NCBI GenBank assembly: GCA_947259725.1
Contig: CAMYNM010000017.1
Location: 24,122-88,121, forward strand
Direction: 5' to 3'
Origin: CALZIK01 sp945787635
Lineage (GTDB): Bacteria > Acidobacteriota > Thermoanaerobaculia > Multivoradales > JAHEKO01
Length of the DNA: 64,000 bases
Part shown: positions 10,574 through 19,305 of the stretch, one piece after another
How positions within the stretch are numbered: position 1 is the stretch's first letter
Layout of the letters: each line of letters opens with the position of its first letter
Notes under the pieces: model-generated
The model's database searches: none
Told to the model about the DNA's origin: nothing
What the model saw: the letters and a program-made list of their open reading frames with translations, nothing else
Position numbers and translations under genes: made by a program

Positions 10574-11335
10574 CTAGTGGGTCTGGTGGGCTCCGACGGT
10601 CCGGCCCAGGAACTCTCTGACTCTCGGGTCCGTGAGAGATCGAAACTCGCCAGGCGCGGCCCGGGCGACGATGACGCCGCCGTGGAGCATGCCGATCCAG
10701 TCGGCGATCTTGAATACGCTTTCCATGTCGTGCGTGATTGTCACGACCGTTGCTCCGAGGGTTTCTTTCAGCTCGACGATCAGCTCGTCGATGACGTCTT
10801 TGGTGACCGGGTCGAGGCCGGTGGTGGGCTCGTCGAAGAGCAGAACCTCGGGTCGGTGGGCGATCGCCCGGGCGAAGCCGACCCGGCGCCGCATGCCTCC
10901 CGAGAGCTGCGAGGGCAGTTTCGCCCCCGCGTCCTCCAGCCTTACCAGGGCGAGGCACTCCTCTACCCTCTTTGCGCGCTCTTTCTCGGAGCCCAGCCCC
11001 AGGCGCACCAACGGAAAGGCCACATTCTTCGCCACGGTCATCGAGTCGAACAGTGCGCCTTCCTGAAACGCCATCCCGAAGCGGGAGCGAAAGCGGGTCA
11101 GCTCCCGGTTGTCGAGCGTCGAAAGCTCCACTCCATCCACCTTGACGCTCCCCGCATCCGGCCGCAGCAGCCCGATCATGTGCTTGAGAAGCACGCTCTT
11201 TCCGGTCCCGGAGCCACCGATGATCACGGTGGATTCTCCTCGAGGCACGTCGAGGTCGAGGCCATCGAGAATGACCTTTTTGCCGAAGGCCTTGCGCAGC
11301 CCTCGAAGCTCGACGATGTTGTTCTCGGGACTCAT
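10574..11335 (-). CDS. mlaF: Mla-type phospholipid transport ABC ATPase
   Basis: 253-residue ATPase that powers lipid movement between the inner and outer membranes with MlaE and MlaD. Walker A GGSGTGKS, signature LSGGMRRRVGFARA (the MRRR form typical of MlaF/Ttg2A), Walker B LLFDEPTTGLD and switch ITHDM are present. ATG 11335 lies five bases after the mlaE stop; there is no clear Shine-Dalgarno, so translation is probably coupled to mlaE. Confidence 0.94.
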   Translation of the reverse strand: MSPENNIVELRGLRKAFGKKVILDGLDLDVPRGESTVIIGGSGTGKSVLLKHMIGLLRPDAGSVKVDGVELSTLDNRELTRFRSRFGMAFQEGALFDSMTVAKNVAFPLVRLGLGSEKERAKRVEECLALVRLEDAGAKLPSQLSGGMRRRVGFARAIAHRPEVLLFDEPTTGLDPVTKDVIDELIVELKETLGATVVTITHDMESVFKIADWIGMLHGGVIVARAAPGEFRSLTDPRVREFLGRTVGAHQTH

Positions 11336-11340
11336 CGAAT

Positions 11341-12093
11341 TCAGAACAGCAGTTTGGTGAGGAAAAAGTCGGAGATCAGAATGGCGATGCTGGCCAGAAC
11401 CACCGATCGGGTGGTCGCCCGGCCGACGCCCTCGGCGCCGCCTCGGGTGTAGAGGCCCTGCTGGCAACCGATTGCGGCGATCAGCAAGCCGAACGCGGCC
11501 GCCTTGATCAGGCCCGACGTCAGATCGCTGACCTCCATGAATCGGAAGGTGTTGTCCATGTGGCTCACCGGATTCGCGCCCATCAAGACGACCGCGACGA
11601 GGTAGCCGCCCCAGATCCCCATGCCGTCGGCGAGCAGCACCAGCAGCGGCATCATGATCGTGGTCGCCCACACTCTCGGCACCACCAGGTAGTGGACCGG
11701 GTCGGTCGCCATCACCTCGAGGGCGTCGATCTGCTCGGTGACGCGCATGGTTCCCAGCTCGGCACCCATCGCCGAGCCCGCGCGTCCCGCGAGAACCAGC
11801 CCGCTCAGGACTGCCGCCAGCTCACGCACCATGGACAGCGAGACCAGCGAGCCGACGTAGCGCTCCGCGCCGAACCGTGCGAGTACGTTAAAGGTCTGCA
11901 GCGCCATCACCATGCCGGTGAACATTGCGGTCAGCATCACCACCGGCAAGGAGTCGACGCCGACCCTGACCATTTGGCGACCCAGCTCGCGGAAATCGTA
12001 CGGCGGCCGAGGCGTCCACGCGAGCACCCGCCAGAGGATGCGACCGAACCGGCCGACTTCACGAAAGAAGCCCTCGAAGGGAAGAACGCTCAT
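11341..12093 (-). CDS. mlaE: Mla-type phospholipid transport permease
   Basis: The 250-residue permease has the MlaE architecture: an amphipathic N-terminus, then about five membrane helices, with the conserved AGRAGSAMGAELGTMRVTEQ-like coupling segment (visible as GRAGSAMGAELGTM and IDALEVM). It starts 36 bases after dnaB on the same strand and is followed directly by mlaF and mlaD, giving the order E-F-D. MlaB and MlaC homologues are not in the window, as is common outside Proteobacteria. Confidence 0.94.
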   Translation of the reverse strand: MSVLPFEGFFREVGRFGRILWRVLAWTPRPPYDFRELGRQMVRVGVDSLPVVMLTAMFTGMVMALQTFNVLARFGAERYVGSLVSLSMVRELAAVLSGLVLAGRAGSAMGAELGTMRVTEQIDALEVMATDPVHYLVVPRVWATTIMMPLLVLLADGMGIWGGYLVAVVLMGANPVSHMDNTFRFMEVSDLTSGLIKAAAFGLLIAAIGCQQGLYTRGGAEGVGRATTRSVVLASIAILISDFFLTKLLF

Positions 12094-12129
12094 CGGCGAT
12101 CGGAAAGAAGAGGAAATCCGCAGCCGGGC

Positions 12130-13488
12130 CTAGAAGGGAGGCGGAGCCTCTCGGTCGGAGTGTTTGGCCAGATTCCTGAATCGCGTGTTCTCGCCGAAAA
12201 AGACCAGTCGGATGGTGCCGGTCTCGCCGTTGCGGTGCTTGGCGATGATGATCTCGGCGATCCCCGGATCCTCGGTGTCTTCGTGGTAGACCTCGTCGCG
12301 GTAGATGAAGGCGACCAGATCGGCGTCCTGCTCGATCGACCCCGATTCGCGCAAATCGGCGAGCTGCGGCCGGCGATCGCTGCCCCTGCGCTCGGGGTTG
12401 CGCGACAGCTGAGACAGCGCGACGACCGGTATGTCGAGCTCCTTGGCGAGCTGCTTCAAGCCACGAGTGATTGCCGAGATCTCGAGGTTGCGGTTCTCGT
12501 ATCGCCCGCCCGCCTGCATCAGCTGCAGGTAGTCCACGACAATCATGCCGAGATCCTGCTCGGCCTTGAGCCTTCGGGCTTTCGAGCCGATCTCCAGCAA
12601 GGTCGGGCTGGCCGAGTCGTCGATGAAAAGCGGAGCGTTAGAGGTGCTGCGAACCGTCTCGACCACCTTGTTCCACTGGCGCTGCGAGAGGTGCCCCGAG
12701 CGGAGCGGGCCGAAAGGAACGTCCGACTCGGCCGAAATCACGCGCAGCGCCAGCTCGTGGTTGGACATCTCGAGCGAGAACACGCCCACGGCCTTGTTCT
12801 CGCGGATCGCGACATGCTCGGCGATGTTGAGAGCCAGGCTGGTCTTGCCCATGCCGGGCCGACCGGCCACGATGACCAGGTTGCCCGCGGCCAGGCCCTT
12901 GGTCATGTCGTCGAGATCGTTGAAGCCCGTGCCCAGGCCGACCAGACCCGACGTCGGCCGTTCCTCGAGATCCGAGATGGTCTCGTTGAAGATTCTCGAG
13001 ATCGGCACGAATCCCTTCTGGATCGCGTCCTCGCCGAGGCCCAGGATCGCCTGCTCGGCGCGGCCGAGGGCTTCCTGCGCGATCAGGCCGCCGTCGAGGC
13101 AGTCCCGGGTGATGTCGCCGCAGGCTGCGATCAAACGGCGGCGCACCGAGCGCTCCTTGACGATTTCGATGTAGCTGTCGAGCCGTCCGAGATCGGGCAG
13201 CTCGAGATCCAGGCTCGCCAGATAGGCAAGTCCGCCGATCTTCTCGAGCTGCTTGCGCTGCTCGAGCTGCGCCTGGAGCGTGCGCATGTCGATCGGCTCC
13301 CCCGCCGCCTGCACGCCGAGCATCGCGTCGTAGATGACCCGGTTGCGCTCGGCGAAGAAGTCCTCCGGCGTCAGACGCCCGGAAAGCGTCGGAAAAACGC
13401 CGGGATCGACCAGAACTCCGCCCAGAACCGCTCGCTCCGACTCATCGCTGTGAGGCAGGGAGGCTGTTCGTTCGAGCGGCTCGATCAT
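12130..13488 (-). CDS. dnaB: Replicative DNA helicase DnaB
   Basis: 452-residue hexameric 5'-3' helicase of the replication fork. The N-terminal DnaB domain (about 10-115, beginning with SERAVLGGVL) is followed by the RecA-like C-terminal domain with Walker A GRPGMGKT, SLEMS, Walker B IVVDYLQLM and the LSQLSRNPERR and LRESGSIEQDAD motifs. No intein interrupts the Walker A or C-terminal motifs, which are common insertion sites in DnaB. The mla genes follow 36 bases downstream and may be cotranscribed. Confidence 0.97.
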   Translation of the reverse strand: MIEPLERTASLPHSDESERAVLGGVLVDPGVFPTLSGRLTPEDFFAERNRVIYDAMLGVQAAGEPIDMRTLQAQLEQRKQLEKIGGLAYLASLDLELPDLGRLDSYIEIVKERSVRRRLIAACGDITRDCLDGGLIAQEALGRAEQAILGLGEDAIQKGFVPISRIFNETISDLEERPTSGLVGLGTGFNDLDDMTKGLAAGNLVIVAGRPGMGKTSLALNIAEHVAIRENKAVGVFSLEMSNHELALRVISAESDVPFGPLRSGHLSQRQWNKVVETVRSTSNAPLFIDDSASPTLLEIGSKARRLKAEQDLGMIVVDYLQLMQAGGRYENRNLEISAITRGLKQLAKELDIPVVALSQLSRNPERRGSDRRPQLADLRESGSIEQDADLVAFIYRDEVYHEDTEDPGIAEIIIAKHRNGETGTIRLVFFGENTRFRNLAKHSDREAPPPF

Positions 13489-13555
13489 CGATTTCGGATC
13501 ATCTCGGGGGTGGTGCGAGGGCTTTTGATTCTACGCCAAAAACCACAGGCTGCGA

Positions 13556-13575
13556 GCGCGCGCCCAGGCGCGCGC
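13556..13575. terminator. GC-rich hairpin between the nidogen-like gene and dnaB
   Basis: GCGCGCGCC and GGCGCGCGC form a near-perfect stem with a two- to four-base loop. It sits between the stop of the secreted-protein gene (13603) and the dnaB start (13488). There is no T-run, so it is only a candidate terminator or processing site. Confidence 0.3.
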
Positions 13576-13602
13576 GCAGCATCCTCTGGGGCGGTGTCCG
13601 GG

Positions 13603-15384
13603 CTAGCGCTTTTTCTTCTTGAGCTTGATCGAGATCTTACCGTTGCCGTCGGTCGCCGCCGCGAAATACTTCACCCATTCCTTGGCGATCGTCTTCAGTT
13701 TGGCGATCGACTCGGCGCGAGCGGGCCTCCCCTGCTCGGCCACGAGAACGAAGGCCATCTTGAAAGTCTTGCGAGCGTTCGCCGCGGACGGAACCCGCAC
13801 CCCTTCCATGGCGATCACATCGTTCACCGAGAAGTCCACGCGCTCGCCCCCGAAATCGACGCCGATCCTCGGCGCTGAGGAGGGGTTCACGTTGACGCCG
13901 TCGCCGACGGCGTTGCGCACGAAGAACTGGGGCCCCACGTCCTCGGGCGGAATCAGCCCCATGATGTACTGATCCAGGCTGCTGAAACGGGAGGTCGCAC
14001 CTATGGTCGTAAAGAACCGCCCGGTCCCGAGGTCTTCGATGTCGTTGCCCTCCATGTCCGACGCGTCGGAATCCATGAAGAAGCTCCAGTGCGATTGCGC
14101 GCGGCCGAGGTGTTCGGTGGACATCTCGCCGTCGAGCGCCAGCCGGACGAACGCCAGCCAGCGGTGTCCCGCTTCCTGGCCGAGAACGTCCAGCGTGCTG
14201 TTGGTCCCGAGAAACTTGTCGTAGGGATCATCGGGATACGAATCCAGGGCGCCCATTTGCAGCATGCTCTCGAGCCGGCCCTCGCTCCCGACGAAGTCGC
14301 TGAAGTCGAAGTTCCCCAGGCCGATTCCCTGGATGTCGTTCTTCATGTTGATCTCGTAGGCGAATGCGCCACCGAGATTGGCGAAGAAGTCGAGCCAGAT
14401 GATGACGTGATCGTAGTCGTCCTTGAAGTTGTTGAAGAATGTCTGGACGACGCCGAAGTCATCAACCAGATTAGAGAGGCTGTAGCGCTCGAGAATCGAC
14501 GCCGTGGTGGCTCCCACCGGAAGATCCTCGCTGAAGTCGACCAAATCGGCCGATGTGCCGCGACCGGGCGAGACCCCGACGATCGAGCCTGCAGCCTCGA
14601 CAGCGCCGAACGACATTAGAACCTTGCCGGTCTTGAATACGGTTACCTGGAAAGTATTCATGTTCGAGGTTCCGAACTGCGGCACCCGGTTCCAGGTCAC
14701 CTGGACGTTGCGGCTGCGCCTCTTGACGAATACGCCCGCCTCCCCGCTAGCGACACTCGGGTCGAGGTCGCCGTAGAATGCCGTGATCCGCGGCGGGCCG
14801 TTGAGCACGCGCTGAAGGCTGCGCTCTTCGGAAGCGCAATCGGGCGCCTCGAAGGTGAGGTTGCCGTCGGAGTTGACGAAGACCCGATCGTACTTGGTAC
14901 CGTAGAACTTCATCTTGAAAGGCAAATCGATCGGAAAGGTATCGTCGTCGGCGGGAGCGATAGTCGTGCAGCCACCCCAATCGGCGTTTTCGATCCGATC
15001 GCCGAAGTCTTGATTGATTCCCGCGCCGCTCGGCTTGGCTCGCACGCCTCCTTTCTTCTTCAGGAAGAGGACCGATTCGTTTTCGAAATCGAACAGGTTC
15101 CGAGAGGCGACCAGAGTCCCATCGTCTTCGATGACCACAATGTCGCCTTCCTTGCGGGCAGTTGGGGCGCTGCGCAAAGCTCGCAGACCCTTCGTGAGAT
15201 CGGCACGATTCGCTCGCTTCTCGAAGAACCGATGCGTGGCCTCGGCCTCGACCAGCCGGCTGTGGTATCCGTCGGTGCCGCACCAACCGTGGGCGTCGTC
15301 GGTCACCGTGAGGGAGGCGGCGGGCGCCGCGAGGGTGGCGAGGGTCAGTGCAATCGTAGTCGCAAGGCTGGAGAGAAGGCGCAT
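13603..15384 (-). CDS. Secreted nidogen-like-domain protein with a metalloprotease-like segment
   Basis: 593 residues with a signal peptide (about 1-24, ending APAAS). Residues about 145-290 carry the NIDO-type pattern DDDTFPIDLPFKMKFYG, FVNSDGNLTF, ITAFYGDLDP and VTWNRVPQF, as in extracellular nidogen-like domains. Further on, GQEAGHRWLAFV followed by SSLDQYIMGLIPPEDV looks like the active-site region of secreted zinc metallopeptidases, but the first His of HExxH is Gln. The C-terminus is a basic KLKKKKR tail. The start has GGAGA upstream. It may be an inactive peptidase or use a different ligand set; function is not known. Confidence 0.6.
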   Translation of the reverse strand: MRLLSSLATTIALTLATLAAPAASLTVTDDAHGWCGTDGYHSRLVEAEATHRFFEKRANRADLTKGLRALRSAPTARKEGDIVVIEDDGTLVASRNLFDFENESVLFLKKKGGVRAKPSGAGINQDFGDRIENADWGGCTTIAPADDDTFPIDLPFKMKFYGTKYDRVFVNSDGNLTFEAPDCASEERSLQRVLNGPPRITAFYGDLDPSVASGEAGVFVKRRSRNVQVTWNRVPQFGTSNMNTFQVTVFKTGKVLMSFGAVEAAGSIVGVSPGRGTSADLVDFSEDLPVGATTASILERYSLSNLVDDFGVVQTFFNNFKDDYDHVIIWLDFFANLGGAFAYEINMKNDIQGIGLGNFDFSDFVGSEGRLESMLQMGALDSYPDDPYDKFLGTNSTLDVLGQEAGHRWLAFVRLALDGEMSTEHLGRAQSHWSFFMDSDASDMEGNDIEDLGTGRFFTTIGATSRFSSLDQYIMGLIPPEDVGPQFFVRNAVGDGVNVNPSSAPRIGVDFGGERVDFSVNDVIAMEGVRVPSAANARKTFKMAFVLVAEQGRPARAESIAKLKTIAKEWVKYFAAATDGNGKISIKLKKKKR

Positions 15385-15528
15385 CGGGTGTCTCCGAGGT
15401 GGACGTTCGAGTCGGGCGGCAGCAGTCCTCAGGCGAGAACCACGTTCGAATGTTACACGATTCTCGTCGGCCGATCGGTCCGGCGAGGCCGGCCTCGTCG
15501 AAACGTCCTGTGCCCGCCGGCGCCGGGG

Positions 15529-18500
15529 CTACCCCAAGACCAGGCGGTCGTTCACCAGCCGCTCGGCAATCACGATGTCATCGGGGGCCGGTGGCGCCTG
15601 GTCGGGAAAGCCCGCGGGCGGAAAGGGGACGCTCTTTTTGAGAACCACCAGCTCCGCCATCGCGGCTCCCTTGCGGCTGAGCCCCGGGCTGAACGCCAGC
15701 GCCGCGGCGACGTAGAGCTGCGAGCCCAGCGGCCGGAGGGCGCCGCGGTCGTAGACCCCGCCGAGGCGTTTGTTGAAGGCTTGGGTCACCTGGGAGCCGA
15801 ACTTCGCGAGCGCCGTGACCGCCTCCGACGGCTTTCGATCGATCTTCGCCGCGAACTCCGCCATCGCCAGCCCCGCGGCGAGCGCCGAGCGAACCATTTG
15901 GCTTTCGACAAACAGGAGGGACTCGAACTGCTTCGACTGCATCGCGGCCTCGACGATGCTCTTCAAGTTCACCTCCTTGGCCGGGTCGTAGCGGTCGATC
16001 GTGCCGGACTTGAGACCCGGTTCGGCCTGGAGCCGCCGGTGGACGTCGCCGAGGCTCCGGCCGAGATTCGCCGACGACGCGCTGTTCTCGAGCATCGCCC
16101 GCCGCACCGTCTTGCTCTTCCAGTCCCAGTAGATGTCCTTGTTGGTGTCGAAGGTGAGCGAGCTCGCAGTGACCGCGACTGAGGTCGAGGGCGGAATCGC
16201 CGCGTAGGCCAGCAGGGTCTGGGCCACCTGCACGCTCTTGAACTTCGCGGCGTCGCGAAACTGGTGATAGACCAGCGTTCGCTTGAGCGCCGCCTGGAGA
16301 TTGCGCGACATCTGGGCGTAGGCCTCGTCCTTGGCCGACGTCGGAGCCTTCAGCCAGGCGGCGGTGACTTCCGAGGGCAGGCTCACGTCGAGAGAGATCA
16401 GCGTGTTGCCGAAAACGCCGGCCCCGTTGTGCTCGACGCTGTCGATCGTCCGGTCGATGTTGGCCAGCCAGGTCGCGAAGGAAGCATCGGGCGAGAAATG
16501 ATCGGGAAAGTAGGCTCCGACGTAGGGCTCGAGCTGGAACTCGAGCGCCCGGCTCCTCAGGCCCTCGGTGGCCTGCCGGAACGAATAGTCGTAGGTCAGC
16601 CCGTCGGCCGAGTACTGCCTCAGCTCCCCCACCCTGCTCGACACCACACCGCCGATCGCGAGGCGGCTGTTGCGCAGGTTCTTGGCGTCCACGGCTTCGG
16701 TCACCACGTCCGAAGCGTCGAGATCGTACATCAGAATCCTGCCATCGTCCTCGGCCGCGCTGACCTTGGCCAGCGACTTGTTGATCTCAGTGACGTCCTT
16801 CTTGAAGAACGGCAGGTCCACGGATACCTTCGCCTGCCGGTTGATCTCGTGGGTGAGGGTCGCGACGTTCAGGGTGACGCCGTCCACGCTCTCGACCAGG
16901 AGCCGGTCGAACTTGCCGTCCACGGCGTCTTTCAGCTCTTTCGAGAAATCGCCATTGCCGAAGTCGAAGACCACATCGAGCAGCGCCGACTTCGCCGTGT
17001 TTCTCTGATACGCCGCGGCGAAGCTGAACTGGTAGCTCTTGTTTAGCGCCGCGACCGCCTTGTCGTAGAAGCTCTGCCGCTTTTCGAGCAGAAGGTCGAT
17101 GGTCTGGCGAACCTCCTGCAGCTTGTCGAAGTCCACTTTGGATCCGAGAAAGCCGGAGACCTTCGCCTTGAGCCAGGCGTCGAGGCTGTCGAAACTGTTC
17201 TGGTCCGCCGCCTTCTCAATCTTGTCGATCCCGAGCTTGTCTCCGATTCGTTGATGAAGACGGGTCAGCGTCGCCTCGAGTTTGCTGCCGTCAAGCACTG
17301 CGAGGGTCTTTCTCGCCACGACCTGGAGGGATTGCACGTCCTTTTGCACGGTCAGGAGGCTCAAGAGCCGATTCCCGACCGCCGACTCGAGCCACTGGCC
17401 CTCCGGGGTCGCCAGGAACCGGACCTCGGCGAACCGGGCGGTCAGGAGAGTCCTGAGGGACTCGGTGTCGAAGCCGGCGACCTGCTGCGCGAAGTCGCGC
17501 ACCCGCGCGAGGTCGGCGCCGCCCTCGGCTCCGACGAACGACCACAGCTTGGTCGCGACCTCGTGATCGAGCTTGTTCCACTTATCCAGGAGCCCGAGGA
17601 CCTGCGAGCGCGCCTGATCGAATTTGGCCTCGGCATCCACCCCGGTGAGGTCGCTCAGCAATTCGAACATGCCGTCGGTGCCGATGTCGGCGAGCAGATC
17701 GGGCAGGGGCGTTTGCGGATTCGTCCACTTCTCGAGGTTCGCGAGGTCGGCCATGAGCTGGGCCGGGTCGAGACCGAAGACCGCGGCGATGAACTGGTCG
17801 AATTGCCCTGGCAGGAACTTCCCGGTGTCGCCGGTCACCGTGGCGCCGCCGTTGAGGGCGAAGTCCCAGCCCTGGCTCTCGAGCTTGAACAGGCGCAGCC
17901 GCAGCCTCTTCTGGCTGGCGTCATCCGAGTCGCGGCTCATGACCACCGCGTACTTGCCGCTCGCGCTGAAGCCGAGGGCCATCGAGACGCCGAGCTGGAT
18001 TCGCAGTCCGATGTCGCCGCTCAAGCCCCCGAGCTGGGCTTCGCGCACCCAGTTAAAGTCATAGCCGTACGTCGCGCCGAGCTTGACCCCGACCGAGCCG
18101 TCCACTTCGGCCACGATCCAAGAGCCCGGTTCGAGGTCGGTCGCCGTCGTGACCCGCCTCGGCAACGTCCAGCTGTCGAGCGTGGACTGAATCGCGGTGC
18201 GCGCCCCGGTGGACTTGGGCAGCCGGCGCACCACGGCGAAGGCGCCGTTTCGCTCGACGCTGGCGTCGAAGGTCGGCGCCACGCCGGCCCCCAACGCTAT
18301 GGATCCGGCGGCCGAGGCGCCGCTGGTATAGCCGGTCCGCAGGACCAGGAAGTGAGTGTCGGGAACGTCGTCCAGGGTGACGGTTCCGAGGTTCGAATCG
18401 AGCTCGAGCGCGGCGAGGACGCTCGCGCCTTTGGGGAATACGCCGATCGACGCGAAGGCGCCGGCCTTGGCGCCGAACGTGACCTTGCCGGCGCCCTTTC

Positions 18501-18690
18501 CGAAAACGATGTCCTGGCTCGTCTCTCCGCTCAAGTTGACCTTGCCCAACTGGGTGGTACCGGATGGAAACCGCGTGTCCTCGGCCAGGGCGAGCGCCAG
18601 GGCCGGGCTCCCGGACGCCTCGGCCACGACTCCCAGGCTGGCCGACCCTGGAAAGGCCTTGTTCTTCTTCAGCACCAAATCTCGAGCCAT
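15529..18690 (-). CDS. Orphan protein of 1053 residues, function unknown
   Basis: I recognise no known domain. ATG 18690 has AGGAGG at good spacing. There is no signal peptide and no clear transmembrane helix. Residues 1-290 are Gly/Ala/Val-rich with short strand-like repeats (for example GAGKVTFGAKAGAF and GLRIQLGVSMALGFSASGKYAV), suggesting beta structure. Residues about 290-640 are helical and rich in Leu, Lys, Asp and Phe (DKWNKLDHEVATKLW, DFAQQVAGFD), and the remainder mixes both. The N-terminal ARDLVLKK is loosely echoed near the end as AELVVLKK. It stands alone between two minus-strand genes with gaps of about 145-155 bases. Codon choice looks like that of its neighbours. Confidence 0.6.
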   Translation of the reverse strand: MARDLVLKKNKAFPGSASLGVVAEASGSPALALALAEDTRFPSGTTQLGKVNLSGETSQDIVFGKGAGKVTFGAKAGAFASIGVFPKGASVLAALELDSNLGTVTLDDVPDTHFLVLRTGYTSGASAAGSIALGAGVAPTFDASVERNGAFAVVRRLPKSTGARTAIQSTLDSWTLPRRVTTATDLEPGSWIVAEVDGSVGVKLGATYGYDFNWVREAQLGGLSGDIGLRIQLGVSMALGFSASGKYAVVMSRDSDDASQKRLRLRLFKLESQGWDFALNGGATVTGDTGKFLPGQFDQFIAAVFGLDPAQLMADLANLEKWTNPQTPLPDLLADIGTDGMFELLSDLTGVDAEAKFDQARSQVLGLLDKWNKLDHEVATKLWSFVGAEGGADLARVRDFAQQVAGFDTESLRTLLTARFAEVRFLATPEGQWLESAVGNRLLSLLTVQKDVQSLQVVARKTLAVLDGSKLEATLTRLHQRIGDKLGIDKIEKAADQNSFDSLDAWLKAKVSGFLGSKVDFDKLQEVRQTIDLLLEKRQSFYDKAVAALNKSYQFSFAAAYQRNTAKSALLDVVFDFGNGDFSKELKDAVDGKFDRLLVESVDGVTLNVATLTHEINRQAKVSVDLPFFKKDVTEINKSLAKVSAAEDDGRILMYDLDASDVVTEAVDAKNLRNSRLAIGGVVSSRVGELRQYSADGLTYDYSFRQATEGLRSRALEFQLEPYVGAYFPDHFSPDASFATWLANIDRTIDSVEHNGAGVFGNTLISLDVSLPSEVTAAWLKAPTSAKDEAYAQMSRNLQAALKRTLVYHQFRDAAKFKSVQVAQTLLAYAAIPPSTSVAVTASSLTFDTNKDIYWDWKSKTVRRAMLENSASSANLGRSLGDVHRRLQAEPGLKSGTIDRYDPAKEVNLKSIVEAAMQSKQFESLLFVESQMVRSALAAGLAMAEFAAKIDRKPSEAVTALAKFGSQVTQAFNKRLGGVYDRGALRPLGSQLYVAAALAFSPGLSRKGAAMAELVVLKKSVPFPPAGFPDQAPPAPDDIVIAERLVNDRLVLG

Positions 18691-18724
18691 CCCGAACCTC
18701 CTGTTCCTTGCTCCTCATGGAAGA

Positions 18725-18746
18725 TCCGGCTGGTTCTCCGGCCGGA
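18725..18746 (-). repeat. Inverted repeat upstream of the 1053-residue orphan gene
   Basis: TCCGGCTGG and CCGGCCGGA pair over nine positions (one G-T) around the loop TTCT, 35 bases before the orphan's start codon. It could terminate the preceding small membrane-protein gene or act on the orphan's leader. No T-run follows. Confidence 0.25.
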
Positions 18747-18845
18747 CCTCAGCACCACGCTCTGACACAGAACTACTACCAAGATTACGAGAGCTTGACA
18801 AGGCGGTGCCCCCGCACGGAAGTTCCGGTGCCGGTCGCCGGCTTT

Positions 18846-19259
18846 CTAGCTCGACTCGACTCGGCGAGCCAACCGGTAGAGCACCACGCCGACCACCAGG
18901 GTCGGCGGACCCTCGCCCCAGGTCCAACTCGCCGGCATCCCCGCCCACAGGTCGAGGACGAAGAGGAAGATCCCGAGCAGCACCGTCAGCTTGCCGGCGA
19001 AGGCCACGAAGGTCGCATACCGGCGCACGTCACGGGAGACGAACAGGGTCAGGGCGCCGAACAAAGCGTAGACCGCGCACAGGGACCGGGTCAGGTACTC
19101 CGTCAGAGGCGAGCGATGCAACGGCTCCAGCCCCAGGCTGTCGTTGGCCGCAGCCAACCAGTCGGTCGGCACGACCATCGGAATCAGGGCCGACAGGGTC
19201 AGAACGCCCAGCGCCCGCAAGAGCCAGATGAGCACCCGTTCCGCCTTCTTCGCTTCCAT
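18846..19259 (-). CDS. Small four-helix membrane protein, unknown function
   Basis: 137 residues from ATG 19259 (MEAKKAERVLIWLLRALG). Four hydrophobic segments are visible at about 9-30, 55-75, 80-103 and 112-128, with Arg-rich connections. The open frame continues upstream but that part lies antisense to the divergent transporter gene and is not credible. It is divergent from the SLC13 transporter with 46 bases between starts, so both may share a control region. No family was recognised. Confidence 0.55.
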   Translation of the reverse strand: MEAKKAERVLIWLLRALGVLTLSALIPMVVPTDWLAAANDSLGLEPLHRSPLTEYLTRSLCAVYALFGALTLFVSRDVRRYATFVAFAGKLTVLLGIFLFVLDLWAGMPASWTWGEGPPTLVVGVVLYRLARRVESS

Positions 19260-19293
19260 GAGGCCCCAATGGTACAACCTGCCCAACTCCGAG

Positions 19294-19299
19294 TAGACT
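19294..19299 (+). promoter_or_regulatory. Putative -10 element (TAGACT) of the SLC13 gene
   Basis: TAGACT ends six bases before the ATG at 19306, and no Shine-Dalgarno is present. With the usual distance from -10 to the transcription start, the mRNA would begin at or next to the start codon. No convincing -35 is seen. Confidence 0.4.
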
Positions 19300-19305
19300 C
19301 CGCGC

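Noticed and set aside
11560..13878. 772-codon plus-strand frame over mlaE and dnaB
   Set aside because: Antisense to two recognised genes; low-complexity composition.
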